Made by a program: the position numbers and the translations under genes. Below are positions 54,979 to 64,000 of a DNA stretch of 64,000 nt, piece after piece. Location: contig JAVVEP010000015.1 of assembly GCA_032250735.1 (NCBI GenBank), positions 1 through 64,000 on the forward strand. The letters are read 5' to 3'. This stretch comes from Gammaproteobacteria bacterium (lineage in GTDB: Bacteria; Pseudomonadota; Gammaproteobacteria; SZUA-152). The notes below the pieces were generated by a model, which was not told the origin of the DNA, made no database searches, and saw only the letters and a program-made list of their open reading frames with translations. How positions within the stretch are numbered: position 1 is the stretch's first letter; each line of letters begins with the position of its first letter.

Positions 54979-56364
54979 TTAATCCGCCAGCACCGGATCA
55001 GCGCCGGTCTCCTGGGCCTGTGCATCGACCAGGATGGCGACACCTTCTGTTTTTTGCAGCTGCTCGAAATCACGGCGCGGCAATTCGACCTCCAGCAGCA
55101 GATCGCCATTCTCCTCCGCCCGCTCATTCAGCACCTTGCCAAGGGTGAACAGCCTGGCCCGCAGGCGACCATTGGCGGCCGGCACGCGGATCCATTGGTG
55201 CAACTGCTCGGCACTAAACCGTTGATCCAGCACTGATTGCAGCAGCTCCATGCCCGCGCCGGTCTGCGCCGAACACCAGATGCGACGCACCTGGCCGTCC
55301 TCGCCGCGTTCCAGCCGGGGCTGATAATCCGGCAGCAGATCGATTTTATTAAACACCTCAATCTGTGGCACCTTGTCCGCGCCAATCTCCTCCAGCACGG
55401 CATTCACCTGCTGGATCTGCTCTGGATAGTTTTCATTGCCGGCGTCGATCACATGCAATAGCAGATCGGCCTGACAGGTCTCCTCCAGGGTGGAACGAAA
55501 GGCCGCCACCAGGTCATGGGGCAGGTGACGGATAAAACCGACGGTATCGGCGAGAATAACCGCACCCGTATCGGGTAGTTCCAGTCGTCGCAGGGTGGGA
55601 TCCAGGGTCGCAAACAGCTGGTCGGCCGCGTACACCTGCGATTCCGTCAGTCGATTGAACAGCGTGGACTTGCCGGCATTGGTGTAGCCCACCAGCGACA
55701 CCGTCGGCACCTCCGCCTTGCGCCGCGCACGGCGGCTCTGGTCGCGCTGATTCTGCACCTTCTCCAGGCGTTTATTGAGCTGTTTGATGCGTAGCGCCAG
55801 CAGGCGCCGGTCGGTTTCCAGCTGGGTTTCACCCGGACCCCGCAGGCCGATACCGCCTTTTTGCCGCTCCAGATGGGTCCAGCCCCGGACCAGCCGTGTC
55901 GACAGGTGTTTGAGCTGCGCCAGCTCCACCTGCAACCGCCCTTCATGGGAGCTGGCGCGCTGGGCGAAGATATCCAGGATCAGGCCGGTACGATCCAGCA
56001 CCCGACACTTGAGCAGACGCTCCAGATTACGTTCCTGGGAGGGCGCCAGGGCGTAATCCACCAGCACGAGTTCGGCCTGTTCGCGCTCGATAATCTCGCG
56101 CACCTCCTCCGCCTTGCCGCTGCCCATCAGATATTTCGCATCGGGAACACGCCGCCCGGCAGTGACCACGGCCACAGGTTCTGCGCCCGCAGAGATCGCC
56201 AGCTCGCGAAATTCGGCGAGGGTATCGGCATCCACCTTGGAGGCCGTCGCTCGCGCAGGAGATCTTAGCCGAGAAGAAAAATCCACGTGCACCAGCACCG
56301 CACGTTCACTGCCGGGGGCACGCTGTCCGGATGCATCATCCAGGGTACCGGGACGCTCAAACAA
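54979..56364 (-). CDS. hflX: Ribosome-associated GTPase HflX
   Basis: This 461-residue GTPase splits stalled or heat-damaged ribosomes. The HflX N-terminal domain (about 20-195) contains YLMGSGKAEEVREII and LVDYALAPSQERNLERLL, followed by GGIGLRGPGETQLETDRR. The G domain has G1 VGYTNAGKSTLFN (about 215), G3 LADTVGFIRHLP and G4 NKIDLL. The C-terminal extension ends with an acidic tail. It lies directly downstream of hfq, as in most gammaproteobacteria. Confidence 0.96.
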   Translation of the reverse strand: MFERPGTLDDASGQRAPGSERAVLVHVDFSSRLRSPARATASKVDADTLAEFRELAISAGAEPVAVVTAGRRVPDAKYLMGSGKAEEVREIIEREQAELVLVDYALAPSQERNLERLLKCRVLDRTGLILDIFAQRASSHEGRLQVELAQLKHLSTRLVRGWTHLERQKGGIGLRGPGETQLETDRRLLALRIKQLNKRLEKVQNQRDQSRRARRKAEVPTVSLVGYTNAGKSTLFNRLTESQVYAADQLFATLDPTLRRLELPDTGAVILADTVGFIRHLPHDLVAAFRSTLEETCQADLLLHVIDAGNENYPEQIQQVNAVLEEIGADKVPQIEVFNKIDLLPDYQPRLERGEDGQVRRIWCSAQTGAGMELLQSVLDQRFSAEQLHQWIRVPAANGRLRARLFTLGKVLNERAEENGDLLLEVELPRRDFEQLQKTEGVAILVDAQAQETGADPVLAD

Positions 56365-56432
56365 ACACGTTACTCCCGGTTCCAGACATGAGAATCAAGC
56401 TCAAGCTGCCAGGGGCAGCAGCAACTCGAACT

Positions 56433-56684
56433 TCAGGTATTGTGCGAATCTTGACCGCCTTCGATAGAGATCGGCAACTTCACGTTACGTGCGGGCACCA
56501 CCGTAGAAATCGCGTGTTTGTAAACCATTTGATTGACGCTGTTTTTCAGCAGAACCACAAATTGGTCAAAGGAATCAATTTGTCCCTGTAACTTAATACC
56601 ATTGACCAGAAATATTGAAACGGGAACACGCTCCTTGCGTAGCGCGTTCAGGAAAGGGTCTTGTAACGATTGCCCTTTTGACAT
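56433..56684 (-). CDS. hfq: RNA chaperone Hfq
   Basis: This 83-residue Sm-like protein forms a hexameric ring that pairs small RNAs with mRNAs. The Sm1 motif is [24 protein letters not shown], and Sm2 contains [13 protein letters not shown], with the conserved YKHAI. Gln8 (in SLQDPFLN) and His57 of the uridine pocket are in place. The C-terminal tail is short. ATG 56684 has AAGGAGA upstream. It lies between miaA and hflX. Confidence 0.98.
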   Translation of the reverse strand: MSKGQSLQDPFLNALRKERVPVSIFLVNGIKLQGQIDSFDQFVVLLKNSVNQMVYKHAISTVVPARNVKLPISIEGGQDSHNT

Positions 56685-56877
56685 GGTGATTCTCCTTTTA
56701 TGTATCCTTATTGATTTTATTGGAAGCCGGTCATCTTAGCGATACACCAGCCCCCTCGGACAACGCAGTAAAACCCAAGCACTCAGCCATGAAAGCCCAA
56801 GCAAAACAGTTAATTAACAGGCTTTTACACCGTCACGGAAGATCTGCCACTGTGGCAGTTTTTCATCCCTGACCTAC

Positions 56878-57828
56878 TCATATGGCACTAGCCGCAAGAT
56901 ATTTCAAGACCTGGGCCAGAATTTGCCCCCTTTTCTCCTCAAAACCGAGACGGAATGCCGCCGCTTCCGGCTGATGCTTTAACCAGGTGAGCTGGCGCTT
57001 GGCCAGCTGGCGGGTGGCGATAACCCCCCTTTCTCGCAGGGTATCGTAATCACAATGGCCCGCGAGATACTCCCACACCTGTCGGTAGCCCACCGCCCGC
57101 ATCGACGGCAGATCGACATGCAGATCGCCCCGCCGGTACAGTGCCTCCACCTCCTCCACCAGTCCCTGTTCCAGCATAGCCTGAAACCGCTGGGCGATCC
57201 GCTGATGCAGGGCGGCGCGATCGATCGGCGTGAGCACAATTTTCACGGGACGGCAGGGCAGATCATTGTTGATCTCCTGCCGCAGCAGGCTGCTCATGGA
57301 GGCGCCTGTCAGGCCAAACACCTCAAGCGCGCGCAGGGTGCGCTGCGGATCGTTGGCGTGGATGCGTGCCGCCGCCTCGGGATCGACCTCAGCCAGGCGG
57401 GCATGTAGATGAGCGAGGCCGAATTCGTTCAGCTCGGCCTCCAGCCGGGCGCGCATGGCGGGATCCGATGACGGCAGCGCCGACAGCCCCCGCTCCAGCG
57501 CATGAAAATACAACATGGTTCCGCCCACCAATAAGGGGATACGCCCACGGGCGAGGATTGCCTTGATCTCCTCGATGGCGCGCTGTCGAAACTGCGCGGC
57601 CGAAAAGGGCTCGGCGGGGTCACAGATGTCGATGAGACGATGCGGAGCGGCGGCCAGGGTGGCCGCATCGGGCTTGGCGGAACCGATATCCATACCACGA
57701 TAGACCATCACCGAATCCACGCTGATGATGTCGCAGGGTCGTCGCTGACACAGCTCGATGGCCAGCTCGGTTTTGCCGGTGGCGGTGGGGCCCATGAGGA
57801 AGATGGCGGGGGGGAGCATATTAGACAT
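56878..57828 (-). CDS. miaA: tRNA dimethylallyltransferase
   Basis: This 316-residue enzyme transfers an isoprenoid group to A37 of tRNAs reading UNN codons. It has the P-loop [17 protein letters not shown], the substrate segment [21 protein letters not shown] and [13 protein letters not shown]-terminal region includes [15 protein letters not shown] and [12 protein letters not shown]. It is followed by hfq after 193 bp. In many relatives mutL precedes miaA; here rimI does, beyond a 114-bp gap containing an inverted-repeat element. Confidence 0.96.
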   Translation of the reverse strand: MSNMLPPAIFLMGPTATGKTELAIELCQRRPCDIISVDSVMVYRGMDIGSAKPDAATLAAAPHRLIDICDPAEPFSAAQFRQRAIEEIKAILARGRIPLLVGGTMLYFHALERGLSALPSSDPAMRARLEAELNEFGLAHLHARLAEVDPEAAARIHANDPQRTLRALEVFGLTGASMSSLLRQEINNDLPCRPVKIVLTPIDRAALHQRIAQRFQAMLEQGLVEEVEALYRRGDLHVDLPSMRAVGYRQVWEYLAGHCDYDTLRERGVIATRQLAKRQLTWLKHQPEAAAFRLGFEEKRGQILAQVLKYLAASAI

Positions 57829-57845
57829 GGGTGCGTATTTTACAC

Positions 57846-57924
57846 GGGGACTGTCCTTTGGACTGTCCCCAAAGACGAAATAACCCCGAGAACCCCCGAG
57901 GGGGACAGTCCAAAGGACAGTCCC
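57846..57924. repeat. 79-bp inverted pair of GGGGACTGTCC units
   Basis: The left arm (57846-57870) begins GGGGACTGTCCTTTGGACTG and the right arm (57900-57924) is its inverted copy with one mismatch. Each arm is itself close to palindromic (GGACTGTCC...GGACTGTCC-type). The element separates rimI from miaA and may end or attenuate the rimI transcript. Confidence 0.85.
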
Positions 57925-57942
57925 TATGCAAACTGGGCTCAG

Positions 57943-58413
57943 CTACAAGCGCAGGCTGGCCGCATAGATAAAGGCATCTTCGCGCCCGTGCGTCAGGGGA
58001 TAATAATCCTTGCGCAGTCCCACCTGGTTAAAGCCCATCTGTTCATACAGAGCAATGGCGCCGGTATTGGAGGGCCGCACCTCCAGGAAGACATCGCGCA
58101 CTTCCAGCGCATCCGCCTCGTCCAGCAGCAGGCTCAAAATTTCACGCCCCACCCCGCGTCGCTGAAACGCCCTGGCAACACACAGGTTCAGCACATGGGC
58201 CTCACCGGCACCGGTGGACATCACCCCGTAACCGGCCATCACCCCTTCCAGCTCGCCGACATGGCAGCGGTAGCCCACGCGCAGGCAGTCCTCAAAGATG
58301 CGCCGCGTCCACGGGAAGGGATACATCGCCAGCTCAATGCGCATCAGCTGATCAAGATCCCCCACGACCATGGGGCGCACCTCCAGGCCCGGGGTCTGCA
58401 CCATCGCACTCAC
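57943..58413 (-). CDS. rimI: Ribosomal protein S18-alanine N-acetyltransferase
   Basis: This 156-residue GNAT-family enzyme acetylates the N-terminal alanine of ribosomal protein S18. The acetyl-CoA binding loop is visible as VARAFQRRGVGREILSLLLDEA (R/Q-x-x-G-x-G/A). NTGAIALYEQMGFNQVGLRKDYYP is the RimI-typical C-terminal part with the Asn and Tyr of the family. Its start overlaps the UDG stop by 4 bp, so the two are co-translated. Confidence 0.92.
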   Translation of the reverse strand: MSAMVQTPGLEVRPMVVGDLDQLMRIELAMYPFPWTRRIFEDCLRVGYRCHVGELEGVMAGYGVMSTGAGEAHVLNLCVARAFQRRGVGREILSLLLDEADALEVRDVFLEVRPSNTGAIALYEQMGFNQVGLRKDYYPLTHGREDAFIYAASLRL

Positions 58414-59327
58414 AGGCGCCCCCCGCCATCGCCCGGGAGAACGCTCCCGGCCACCACCGCGGCCGCGAAGCGCAGGTCCGCCCAGCTGTTGGCCTTCTCA
58501 CTGGGTTTGTGCAACAGGTAGGCCGGATGGTAGGTCACCACCAGCGGGATTTCGCCGTAATGGTGCAGCTGGCCGCGCAATTTTGTCACGGCGGTGTCGA
58601 CCTTTAACAGATGGTGTGCCGCCACCGTCCCCATGGCGAGGATGACCCTGGGCGCCACCAGCGCAATCTGCCGCTGCAGATAGGTCTCGCATTGCGACAT
58701 CTCCGCCGGCCGGGGGACACGATCCTCCGGTGGCCGACATTTGAGGATGTTGCTGATAAACACCTGCTCCCGGCCAAGGCCGAGGGCGCGCAACATATTA
58801 TTGAGCAACTGACCGGCATCCCCCACAAAGGGCTCGCCCTGCTGCTCTTCGTCCGCCTTCGGCGCCTCGCCGATCACCATCCACTCTGCCATGCGGTTAC
58901 CCGCCCCAAACACCGTTTGCGTGCGTGAGCGGTGCAGTTCGCAGGCTGTGCAGCCGGCCACCGCCGCCTGTAAGGCCGGCCAGTCCAGACTGCGGACATC
59001 GGGCAGCGGGGCCGGCGCTGCCAGCGGCTGCCCCTCTGCCTCGCACATTTCCAGGCTGGGACAGTAATCATCGGTGGGCGGTGGCGGTTCCTCTTCGCCA
59101 GCACCCCCGACCGAGGGCGACACACGCTCCGGCAATGCCACAGCCGAGACAGGGACGACCGCCTCAGACACAACGGCTGGCGGTACTGCGGAAGGCAGTC
59201 CCTGGTCCGCCAGCATCGCCACGCCCCGTTCATCGCCCTGCACCTCATTCTGCGGGGCGACACGGCGCTCCCAGGCCTGGATACCCATGGCCTGCAAGTA
59301 GGCGGACTGTTGTTGCCGTGTCGTCAC
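58410..59327 (-). CDS. Uracil-DNA glycosylase, family 4 (Fe-S)
   Basis: This 305-residue enzyme is predicted to remove uracil from DNA. A variable, Pro/Ala-rich N-terminus occupies about 1-110. The catalytic domain follows with [18 protein letters not shown] (first Fe-S cysteines), motif [50 protein letters not shown] (further Fe-S cysteines) and TYHPAYLLH. All four expected Cys ligands are present. It lies between rimI (4-bp overlap) and leuA (31-bp gap) on the same strand. The coding start could be later than 59327, because the N-terminal region is not conserved. Confidence 0.93.
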   Translation of the reverse strand: MTTRQQQSAYLQAMGIQAWERRVAPQNEVQGDERGVAMLADQGLPSAVPPAVVSEAVVPVSAVALPERVSPSVGGAGEEEPPPPTDDYCPSLEMCEAEGQPLAAPAPLPDVRSLDWPALQAAVAGCTACELHRSRTQTVFGAGNRMAEWMVIGEAPKADEEQQGEPFVGDAGQLLNNMLRALGLGREQVFISNILKCRPPEDRVPRPAEMSQCETYLQRQIALVAPRVILAMGTVAAHHLLKVDTAVTKLRGQLHHYGEIPLVVTYHPAYLLHKPSEKANSWADLRFAAAVVAGSVLPGDGGGRL

Positions 59328-59358
59328 GTGATGGCCCTCAACTCACCCAATAGCTTCG

Positions 59359-60897
59359 TTATACCTGGGGGTGTTGCCGATCCATCGGCACCAGGACACG
59401 ATTCAGGGCATTGATGTAGGCCTTGGCCGAGGCGATAACGATGTCAATATCGGCGCCCTGTCCATTGACAATGCGCCCGTCCTTTTGCAGCCGCACGGTT
59501 ACCTCACCCTGGGAATCGGTACCACTGGTGATATTGTTCACCGAATATAACTGCAACTCGGTACCACTGCTGACCATCGACTCAATGGCCTTGAACGCCG
59601 CATCGATCGGGCCGCTGCCGGAAGCCATGGCATTTTTTTCCATGCCATCAATCTTCAGCGTCACGGAGGCAGCGGGCGTTTCACCGGTTTCGGAACAGAC
59701 CTTGAGCGCCACCAGCTTCACCCGTTCGTTTTCGGCCTCGAGATTGGCCTCGGTGACCAGGGCCTGTAAATCGTCATCGAAGATCTCGTGCTTTTTATCG
59801 GCGAGTTCCTTGAAGCGCACAAAGGCATCATTCAGCTCTTCTTCACCCGCAAAGCTGACGCCCAGTTCCTGCAACCTCGTGCGAAAGGCATTACGCCCCG
59901 AGTGCTTGCCCAACACCATGCGATTGGCGGACCAGCCCACATCTTCGGCGCGCATGATTTCGTAGGTCTCGCGACTCTTGAGCACGCCATCCTGATGAAT
60001 GCCGGATTCGTGGGCAAAGGCGTTGGCGCCGACAATGGCCTTATTAGGCTGTACGGTAAAGCCGGTGATGCTCGATACCAGCCGCGAGCAGGGAACGATC
60101 TGGCTTCGATCGATGTGGTCGACATTGCAGGCAAACACATCCCGGCGCGTACTCACGGCCATCACCACCTCTTCGAGCGCGGCATTACCGGCCCGTTCAC
60201 CCAAACCATTAATGGTGCACTCCACCTGACGCGCACCGCGCGCAACCGCGGCCAGCGAATTGGCCACGGCCAGGCCGAGGTCATTGTGACAGTGTACTGA
60301 AAACACCGCCTTGTCCGCGTTAGGCACGCGCTCGATCAGGTTGCCGATGAGGTCACCAAACTGATGCGGCAGGTTGTAACCCACCGTGTCGGGAATATTG
60401 ACCGTGGTGGCACCGGCATTGATCACCGCCTCCAATACGCGACACAAAAAATCCAGCTCGGAACGCCCGGCATCCTCCGGCGAAAACTCCACATTATCGG
60501 TGAACTGCCGGGCCCGCTTCACGGCCCGCACGGCCTGCTCCACCACGGCATCCGGCTCCATGCGCAATTTCATTTTCATATGGATCGGCGAGGTGGCGAT
60601 GAAGGTATGGATGCGTCCCGAATTGGCACCTTTGAGGGCCTCACCGGCACGGTCGATGTCCTTGTCCAGCGCACGGGCCAGACCGCAGACGGTACTGTCC
60701 TTGATGACATTGGCCACCGCCTGCACCGACTCGAAATCGCCCTGGCTGGCAATGGGAAAGCCGGCTTCGATCACATCCACGTGCATGCGCTCCAGGGCCC
60801 TGGCGATACGCACCTTCTCGTCGCGGGTCATGGAGGCGCCCGGGCTCTGCTCGCCATCACGCAAGGTGGTATCAAAGATGATTAATTGTTCGCTCAT
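59359..60897 (-). CDS. leuA: 2-isopropylmalate synthase
   Basis: This 512-residue enzyme of the first leucine-specific step condenses acetyl-CoA with 2-oxoisovalerate. The catalytic TIM barrel has [21 protein letters not shown], the zinc ligands in [14 protein letters not shown] and [14 protein letters not shown]. The C-terminal regulatory (leucine-binding) domain runs from about residue 390. CGGAGCAAGAC precedes the ATG. It follows pssA after a 346-bp gap that contains its own promoter and a leucine-rich leader frame, suggesting leucine-responsive attenuation. Confidence 0.97.
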   Translation of the reverse strand: MSEQLIIFDTTLRDGEQSPGASMTRDEKVRIARALERMHVDVIEAGFPIASQGDFESVQAVANVIKDSTVCGLARALDKDIDRAGEALKGANSGRIHTFIATSPIHMKMKLRMEPDAVVEQAVRAVKRARQFTDNVEFSPEDAGRSELDFLCRVLEAVINAGATTVNIPDTVGYNLPHQFGDLIGNLIERVPNADKAVFSVHCHNDLGLAVANSLAAVARGARQVECTINGLGERAGNAALEEVVMAVSTRRDVFACNVDHIDRSQIVPCSRLVSSITGFTVQPNKAIVGANAFAHESGIHQDGVLKSRETYEIMRAEDVGWSANRMVLGKHSGRNAFRTRLQELGVSFAGEEELNDAFVRFKELADKKHEIFDDDLQALVTEANLEAENERVKLVALKVCSETGETPAASVTLKIDGMEKNAMASGSGPIDAAFKAIESMVSSGTELQLYSVNNITSGTDSQGEVTVRLQKDGRIVNGQGADIDIVIASAKAYINALNRVLVPMDRQHPQV

Positions 60898-61052
60898 GTC
60901 TTGCTCCGTAGGTATGGAACCATCTTAACAGTGGCGCTGGTAATTTTCAGTCATTCACTGCCGATGATTGCATGTCACATTCACCGTTGTGCCCTGCGCG
61001 TTCGCACAGCACAAAAATCATTTATATAAGTATGTGGGGGTATTTGTCTGCC

Positions 61053-61178
61053 CTAAGGCAGCAGTCGCAGAAGAGCGAGGCCGGAATACAGGTCAACAGA
61101 AGCCGCCTGGCCGACCGTGCACACAGACGCCTGCCCGGGGAGGGCATTGTATCGTGTCATGTGTGCGGTGATATTCAT
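61053..61178 (-). CDS. Candidate leucine-rich leader peptide of leuA
   Basis: A 41-codon frame opens at ATG 61178 (another in-frame ATG is at 61160) and ends at TAG 61055-61053. Its last eight residues, LALLRLLP, contain five leucines (codons CTC, CTT, CTG, CTG, CTG). Leu leader peptides of enterobacteria, used in attenuation of leuA operons, also cluster leucine codons. AGGA lies about 12 nt before the first ATG. The frame sits within the predicted leuA transcript, about 155 nt before leuA. The peptide is not otherwise protein-like and no T-tract terminator was found, so this remains a candidate. Confidence 0.5.
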   Translation of the reverse strand: MNITAHMTRYNALPGQASVCTVGQAASVDLYSGLALLRLLP

Positions 61179-61201
61179 TTCAGTGTGTAGTCCTGTTGCT
61201 T

Positions 61202-61230
61202 ACTATAGGGACGCTTGGCAGAAATCTCAA
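61202..61230 (-). promoter_or_regulatory. Candidate sigma70 promoter of leuA
   Basis: On the minus strand TTGAGA (5 of 6) at 61230-61225 and TATAGT (5 of 6) at 61207-61202 are separated by exactly 17 bp. The predicted start near 61195 lies just after the pssA stop and 298 nt before leuA, leaving room for a regulatory leader. Confidence 0.65.
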
Positions 61231-61243
61231 GCGCCCTGGCCGA

Positions 61244-62176
61244 CTAGTCTTCCGCTTGTCCGCCACTGCTGCTCGCACGACGCTCCGCCCGGCGGCGGCG
61301 CAGTGACATCAGGGTCACGACCGGACCAGAGAGCGCGTACACGGCAAAGCCGGCAAACAGCACCTGCGGCGGGTCCAGCGAAATCAGCACGAACACCAGC
61401 ACCACCACCAGCAGGGCCACAAAGGGCACCTTGCCCTTGAGGTCGAGATCCTTGAAGCTGCGATAGCGGACATTGCTCACCATCAGTAGGCCGCAAAAGA
61501 CCGTCACCACCAGGGCCAGATAGACCACCCTGCTGCCTTCGTTGAAATAGCCCTGCCCCACCCACACCATGCCGGCGACCACCGCGGCCGCGGCGGGACT
61601 CGCCAGGCCCTGAAAATAACGCTTGTCGGCACGTCCCACCTGGGTATTGAAGCGGGCCAGACGTAATGCCGTGCCCGCCGTGTAGATGAACGCCGCCAGC
61701 CAGCCCAGTTTGCCGATGTCAGACAAGGCCCAGGTGTAGACCACCAGCGCCGGCGCCAGGCCGAAGGAGACCATGTCGGCAAGGCTGTCGTACTCGGCAC
61801 CAAAAGCGCTCTGGGTATTGGTCATGCGCGCCACCCGCCCGTCCAGGCCATCGAGCACCATGGCGATGAATATCGCCACCGCCGCCGACTCAAAACGCCC
61901 ATTCATGGCGGCGACAATGGCATAGAATCCGGCAAACAGACAGCCGGTGGTGAACAGGTTGGGCAACAGGTAAATGCCCCGGTGGGGACGGCGCCTTTCC
62001 CCGGTCACCAGTGTCTCTTCCGTGTCGGCGGCGGTAGCCGAGCTGTCGCCCGGCTTATCGTTCGGTTTGTCGTCGTGCTTGTCAGTCATAGTTACCGTAT
62101 CGTCACCGTGGTAATGCGTGTTGAAATAATGTGCGCATCGCGCATGCGCAGTCCGCTGCTCTTTACACCCTAACAC
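61244..62176 (-). CDS. pssA: CDP-diacylglycerol-serine O-phosphatidyltransferase
   Basis: This 310-residue integral membrane enzyme of phosphatidylserine synthesis carries the CDP-alcohol phosphotransferase signature DG-x2-DGRVAR-x8-G-x3-D-x3-D in VLDGLDGRVARMTNTQSAFG and AEYDSLADMVSFG. Six to eight membrane helices follow. N- and C-terminal extensions are hydrophilic and charged. The conserved core begins at RRPHRGIYLLPNLFTTG; the precise start is uncertain within the first 40 residues. It follows psd by 32 bp in the usual ilvC-psd-pssA-leuA order and supplies the substrate for Psd. Confidence 0.94.
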   Translation of the reverse strand: MLGCKEQRTAHARCAHYFNTHYHGDDTVTMTDKHDDKPNDKPGDSSATAADTEETLVTGERRRPHRGIYLLPNLFTTGCLFAGFYAIVAAMNGRFESAAVAIFIAMVLDGLDGRVARMTNTQSAFGAEYDSLADMVSFGLAPALVVYTWALSDIGKLGWLAAFIYTAGTALRLARFNTQVGRADKRYFQGLASPAAAAVVAGMVWVGQGYFNEGSRVVYLALVVTVFCGLLMVSNVRYRSFKDLDLKGKVPFVALLVVVLVFVLISLDPPQVLFAGFAVYALSGPVVTLMSLRRRRAERRASSSGGQAED

Positions 62177-62208
62177 CCTTACACCGTCTGCAATGGCGTC
62201 GCCATCCC

Positions 62209-62910
62209 CTACATAGTAGCCGTCTGCATCGGAGTTTGCGCAGTGTGCCTGGCATGCACCAGGGTAGCGATAATGTCAGAGCCGGCCAGGACCGCATCAC
62301 CAACCGCCACCGCAACGCGGGATTCAAGCGGAATCAGCACATCCACCTGCGAACCAAAGCGGATGAATCCGCAACGCTGTCCCTGGCCGATGCGCTCACC
62401 GCTCTGCGCATAGCATCGCGGCCGGGGTGAGCGGGGACTGGTTTCGATAACCATCACCACGTCATCCTGCTCGTCACTCTGAATCCACTGCGCATAGCGG
62501 ATGGATTTCCCGTCAGCCGTCCCGGCAGCGTCTTTCGCGTCGGCGGCGGCCCTGCCCGGCGAGCCCAGCCACTGTTGCAGCACCTTGCCCTCCAGCGGGC
62601 TATGGGCGGAGTACACGCTGGTGATACCCATCCTGATCCTGATGCGCAGGGCCTGACGATCCAGATAGGCATCGTCTACCGTATCAATGGCGACCACCTT
62701 GCCATCCACGGGGCTCAAGATACCCAGGGGTACGGCGGGCACCTTGCGCGCAGGGTCACGAAACAAAAACAACAGCACCAGAACCAACAGCCACAGCGGC
62801 GCCGAGACAGGCCCATACAACAGATACACGATGAGCGCAGAGACTACCGCCACGGCAATCCAGGTCCAGCCCTCACGGGCAATTAATGGGTAGCGATAGG
62901 TAAGTGTCAT
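62209..62910 (-). CDS. psd: Phosphatidylserine decarboxylase (short, archaeal-type)
   Basis: This 233-residue proenzyme converts phosphatidylserine to phosphatidylethanolamine. Two hydrophobic helices (about 15-50) precede the catalytic part. PVDGKVVAIDTV and RIRIRMGITSVYSAHSPLEGKV are conserved. The self-cleavage site that makes the pyruvoyl group is the Gly-Ser of RFGSQVDVLIP near residue 192. Start ATG 62910 is chosen because MTLTYRYPLIAREGW matches the compact family; a 16-residue upstream extension has no support. It is separated from ilvC by a strong terminator. Confidence 0.92.
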   Translation of the reverse strand: MTLTYRYPLIAREGWTWIAVAVVSALIVYLLYGPVSAPLWLLVLVLLFLFRDPARKVPAVPLGILSPVDGKVVAIDTVDDAYLDRQALRIRIRMGITSVYSAHSPLEGKVLQQWLGSPGRAAADAKDAAGTADGKSIRYAQWIQSDEQDDVVMVIETSPRSPRPRCYAQSGERIGQGQRCGFIRFGSQVDVLIPLESRVAVAVGDAVLAGSDIIATLVHARHTAQTPMQTATM

Positions 62911-62953
62911 CAGTAGGCCAGCATTTAAGTCCGGTTCTCGACAGACTGCTAGA

Positions 62954-62987
62954 AACAAAAAAGGGGCAAAGTTGAATACTTTGCCCC
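62954..62987 (-). terminator. Rho-independent terminator of ilvC
   Basis: On the minus strand the 10-bp stem GGGGCAAAGT / ACTTTGCCCC with a 5-nt loop (62987-62963) is followed by TTTTTTGTTT. It lies 18 bp beyond the ilvC stop and separates it from psd. Confidence 0.9.
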
Positions 62988-63005
62988 TGGCGGTTTTTGG
63001 TGAGT

Positions 63006-64000
<995 letters not shown>

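Larger units (their letters stand above)
60898..61243. other. leuA leader region
   Basis: This 346-bp stretch carries, on the minus strand, a promoter (61230-61202), a leucine-rich leader frame (61178-61053), a 5-bp hairpin CTGCC-TTAG-GGCAG overlapping the end of that frame (61060-61047), and a longer hairpin at 61013-60988 (arms TGTGCTGTGCG and CGCGCA-G-GCACA). The second hairpin has no T tract after it on this strand, so a classic intrinsic attenuator is not obvious. Confidence 0.5.

Overview
The window is about 64 kb of GC-rich bacterial DNA, most likely from a gammaproteobacterium. The evidence is gene order: miaA-hfq-hflX-hflK-hflC-DUF2065-hisZ-purA and ilvC-psd-pssA-leuA, both on the minus strand, are typical gammaproteobacterial arrangements. 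Short palindromic repeats of the 'GTGGGCAATGCCCAC' kind and a cysteine-less DsrC-family protein would suit a Chromatiales-like or sulfur-oxidising relative, but the species cannot be read from the sequence. No integrase, transposase, plasmid or phage gene and no CRISPR array is visible.

Layout. 0-4 kb: tRNA-Leu(CAG), a small inverted-repeat element and a SWIM/SNF2 helicase. 4-6 kb: a PRC-barrel protein and a transaldolase. 6.5-14.5 kb: a complete N-type ATPase operon (atpD-C-Q-[cation/proton antiporter]-R-B-E-F-A-G) with an antiporter gene between atpQ and atpR. 14.5-16 kb: a HigB-like toxin and a HigA/ImmA-type antitoxin-peptidase. 16.4-32.3 kb: a tightly overlapped minus-strand operon for alpha-glucan and trehalose metabolism (treS-maltokinase, glgC, glgX, treZ, a malQ-treY fusion, a second malQ). 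32.6-38 kb: a phospholipase D/VTT membrane fusion, Fe-superoxide dismutase, a DsrC-like protein, two small unknowns and an EEP-family hydrolase. 38.4-45.2 kb: a P-type cation ATPase, a second PRC-barrel protein, an unknown, a decayed patatin gene, a Crp/Fnr regulator, a PilZ protein and a DUF2934 protein. 45.5-49.3 kb: PEP synthase and an MgtC/DUF4010 membrane protein. 49.7-64 kb: housekeeping genes.

The most interesting pattern is regulatory. Five copies of one strict 18-bp palindrome, CATTGA-N6-TCAATG (an FNR/DNR-type TTGA(T/A)NNNN(A/T)TCAA box), lie only in intergenic DNA. They precede the PRC-barrel gene, transaldolase, superoxide dismutase, an unknown gene next to the EEP hydrolase, and (in both directions) DUF2934 and PEP synthase. 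In each case a -10-like hexamer lies 28.5-30.5 bp from the box centre, the geometry of a class II activator site at about -41.5. The window also encodes a Crp/Fnr protein whose recognition helix carries the ExxSR residues that read TTGA half-sites, but which lacks the cysteines of an oxygen-sensing FNR. I infer a local Crp/Fnr regulon linking carbon reserve, energy and redox functions around the accessory N-ATPase.

A second regulatory signal lies upstream of leuA: a strong sigma70-like promoter followed by a short reading frame whose last eight codons include five leucines, a candidate leucine leader peptide. Several small palindromic repeat families (36, 31, 70, 79 and 56/179 bp) occupy the intergenic spaces.
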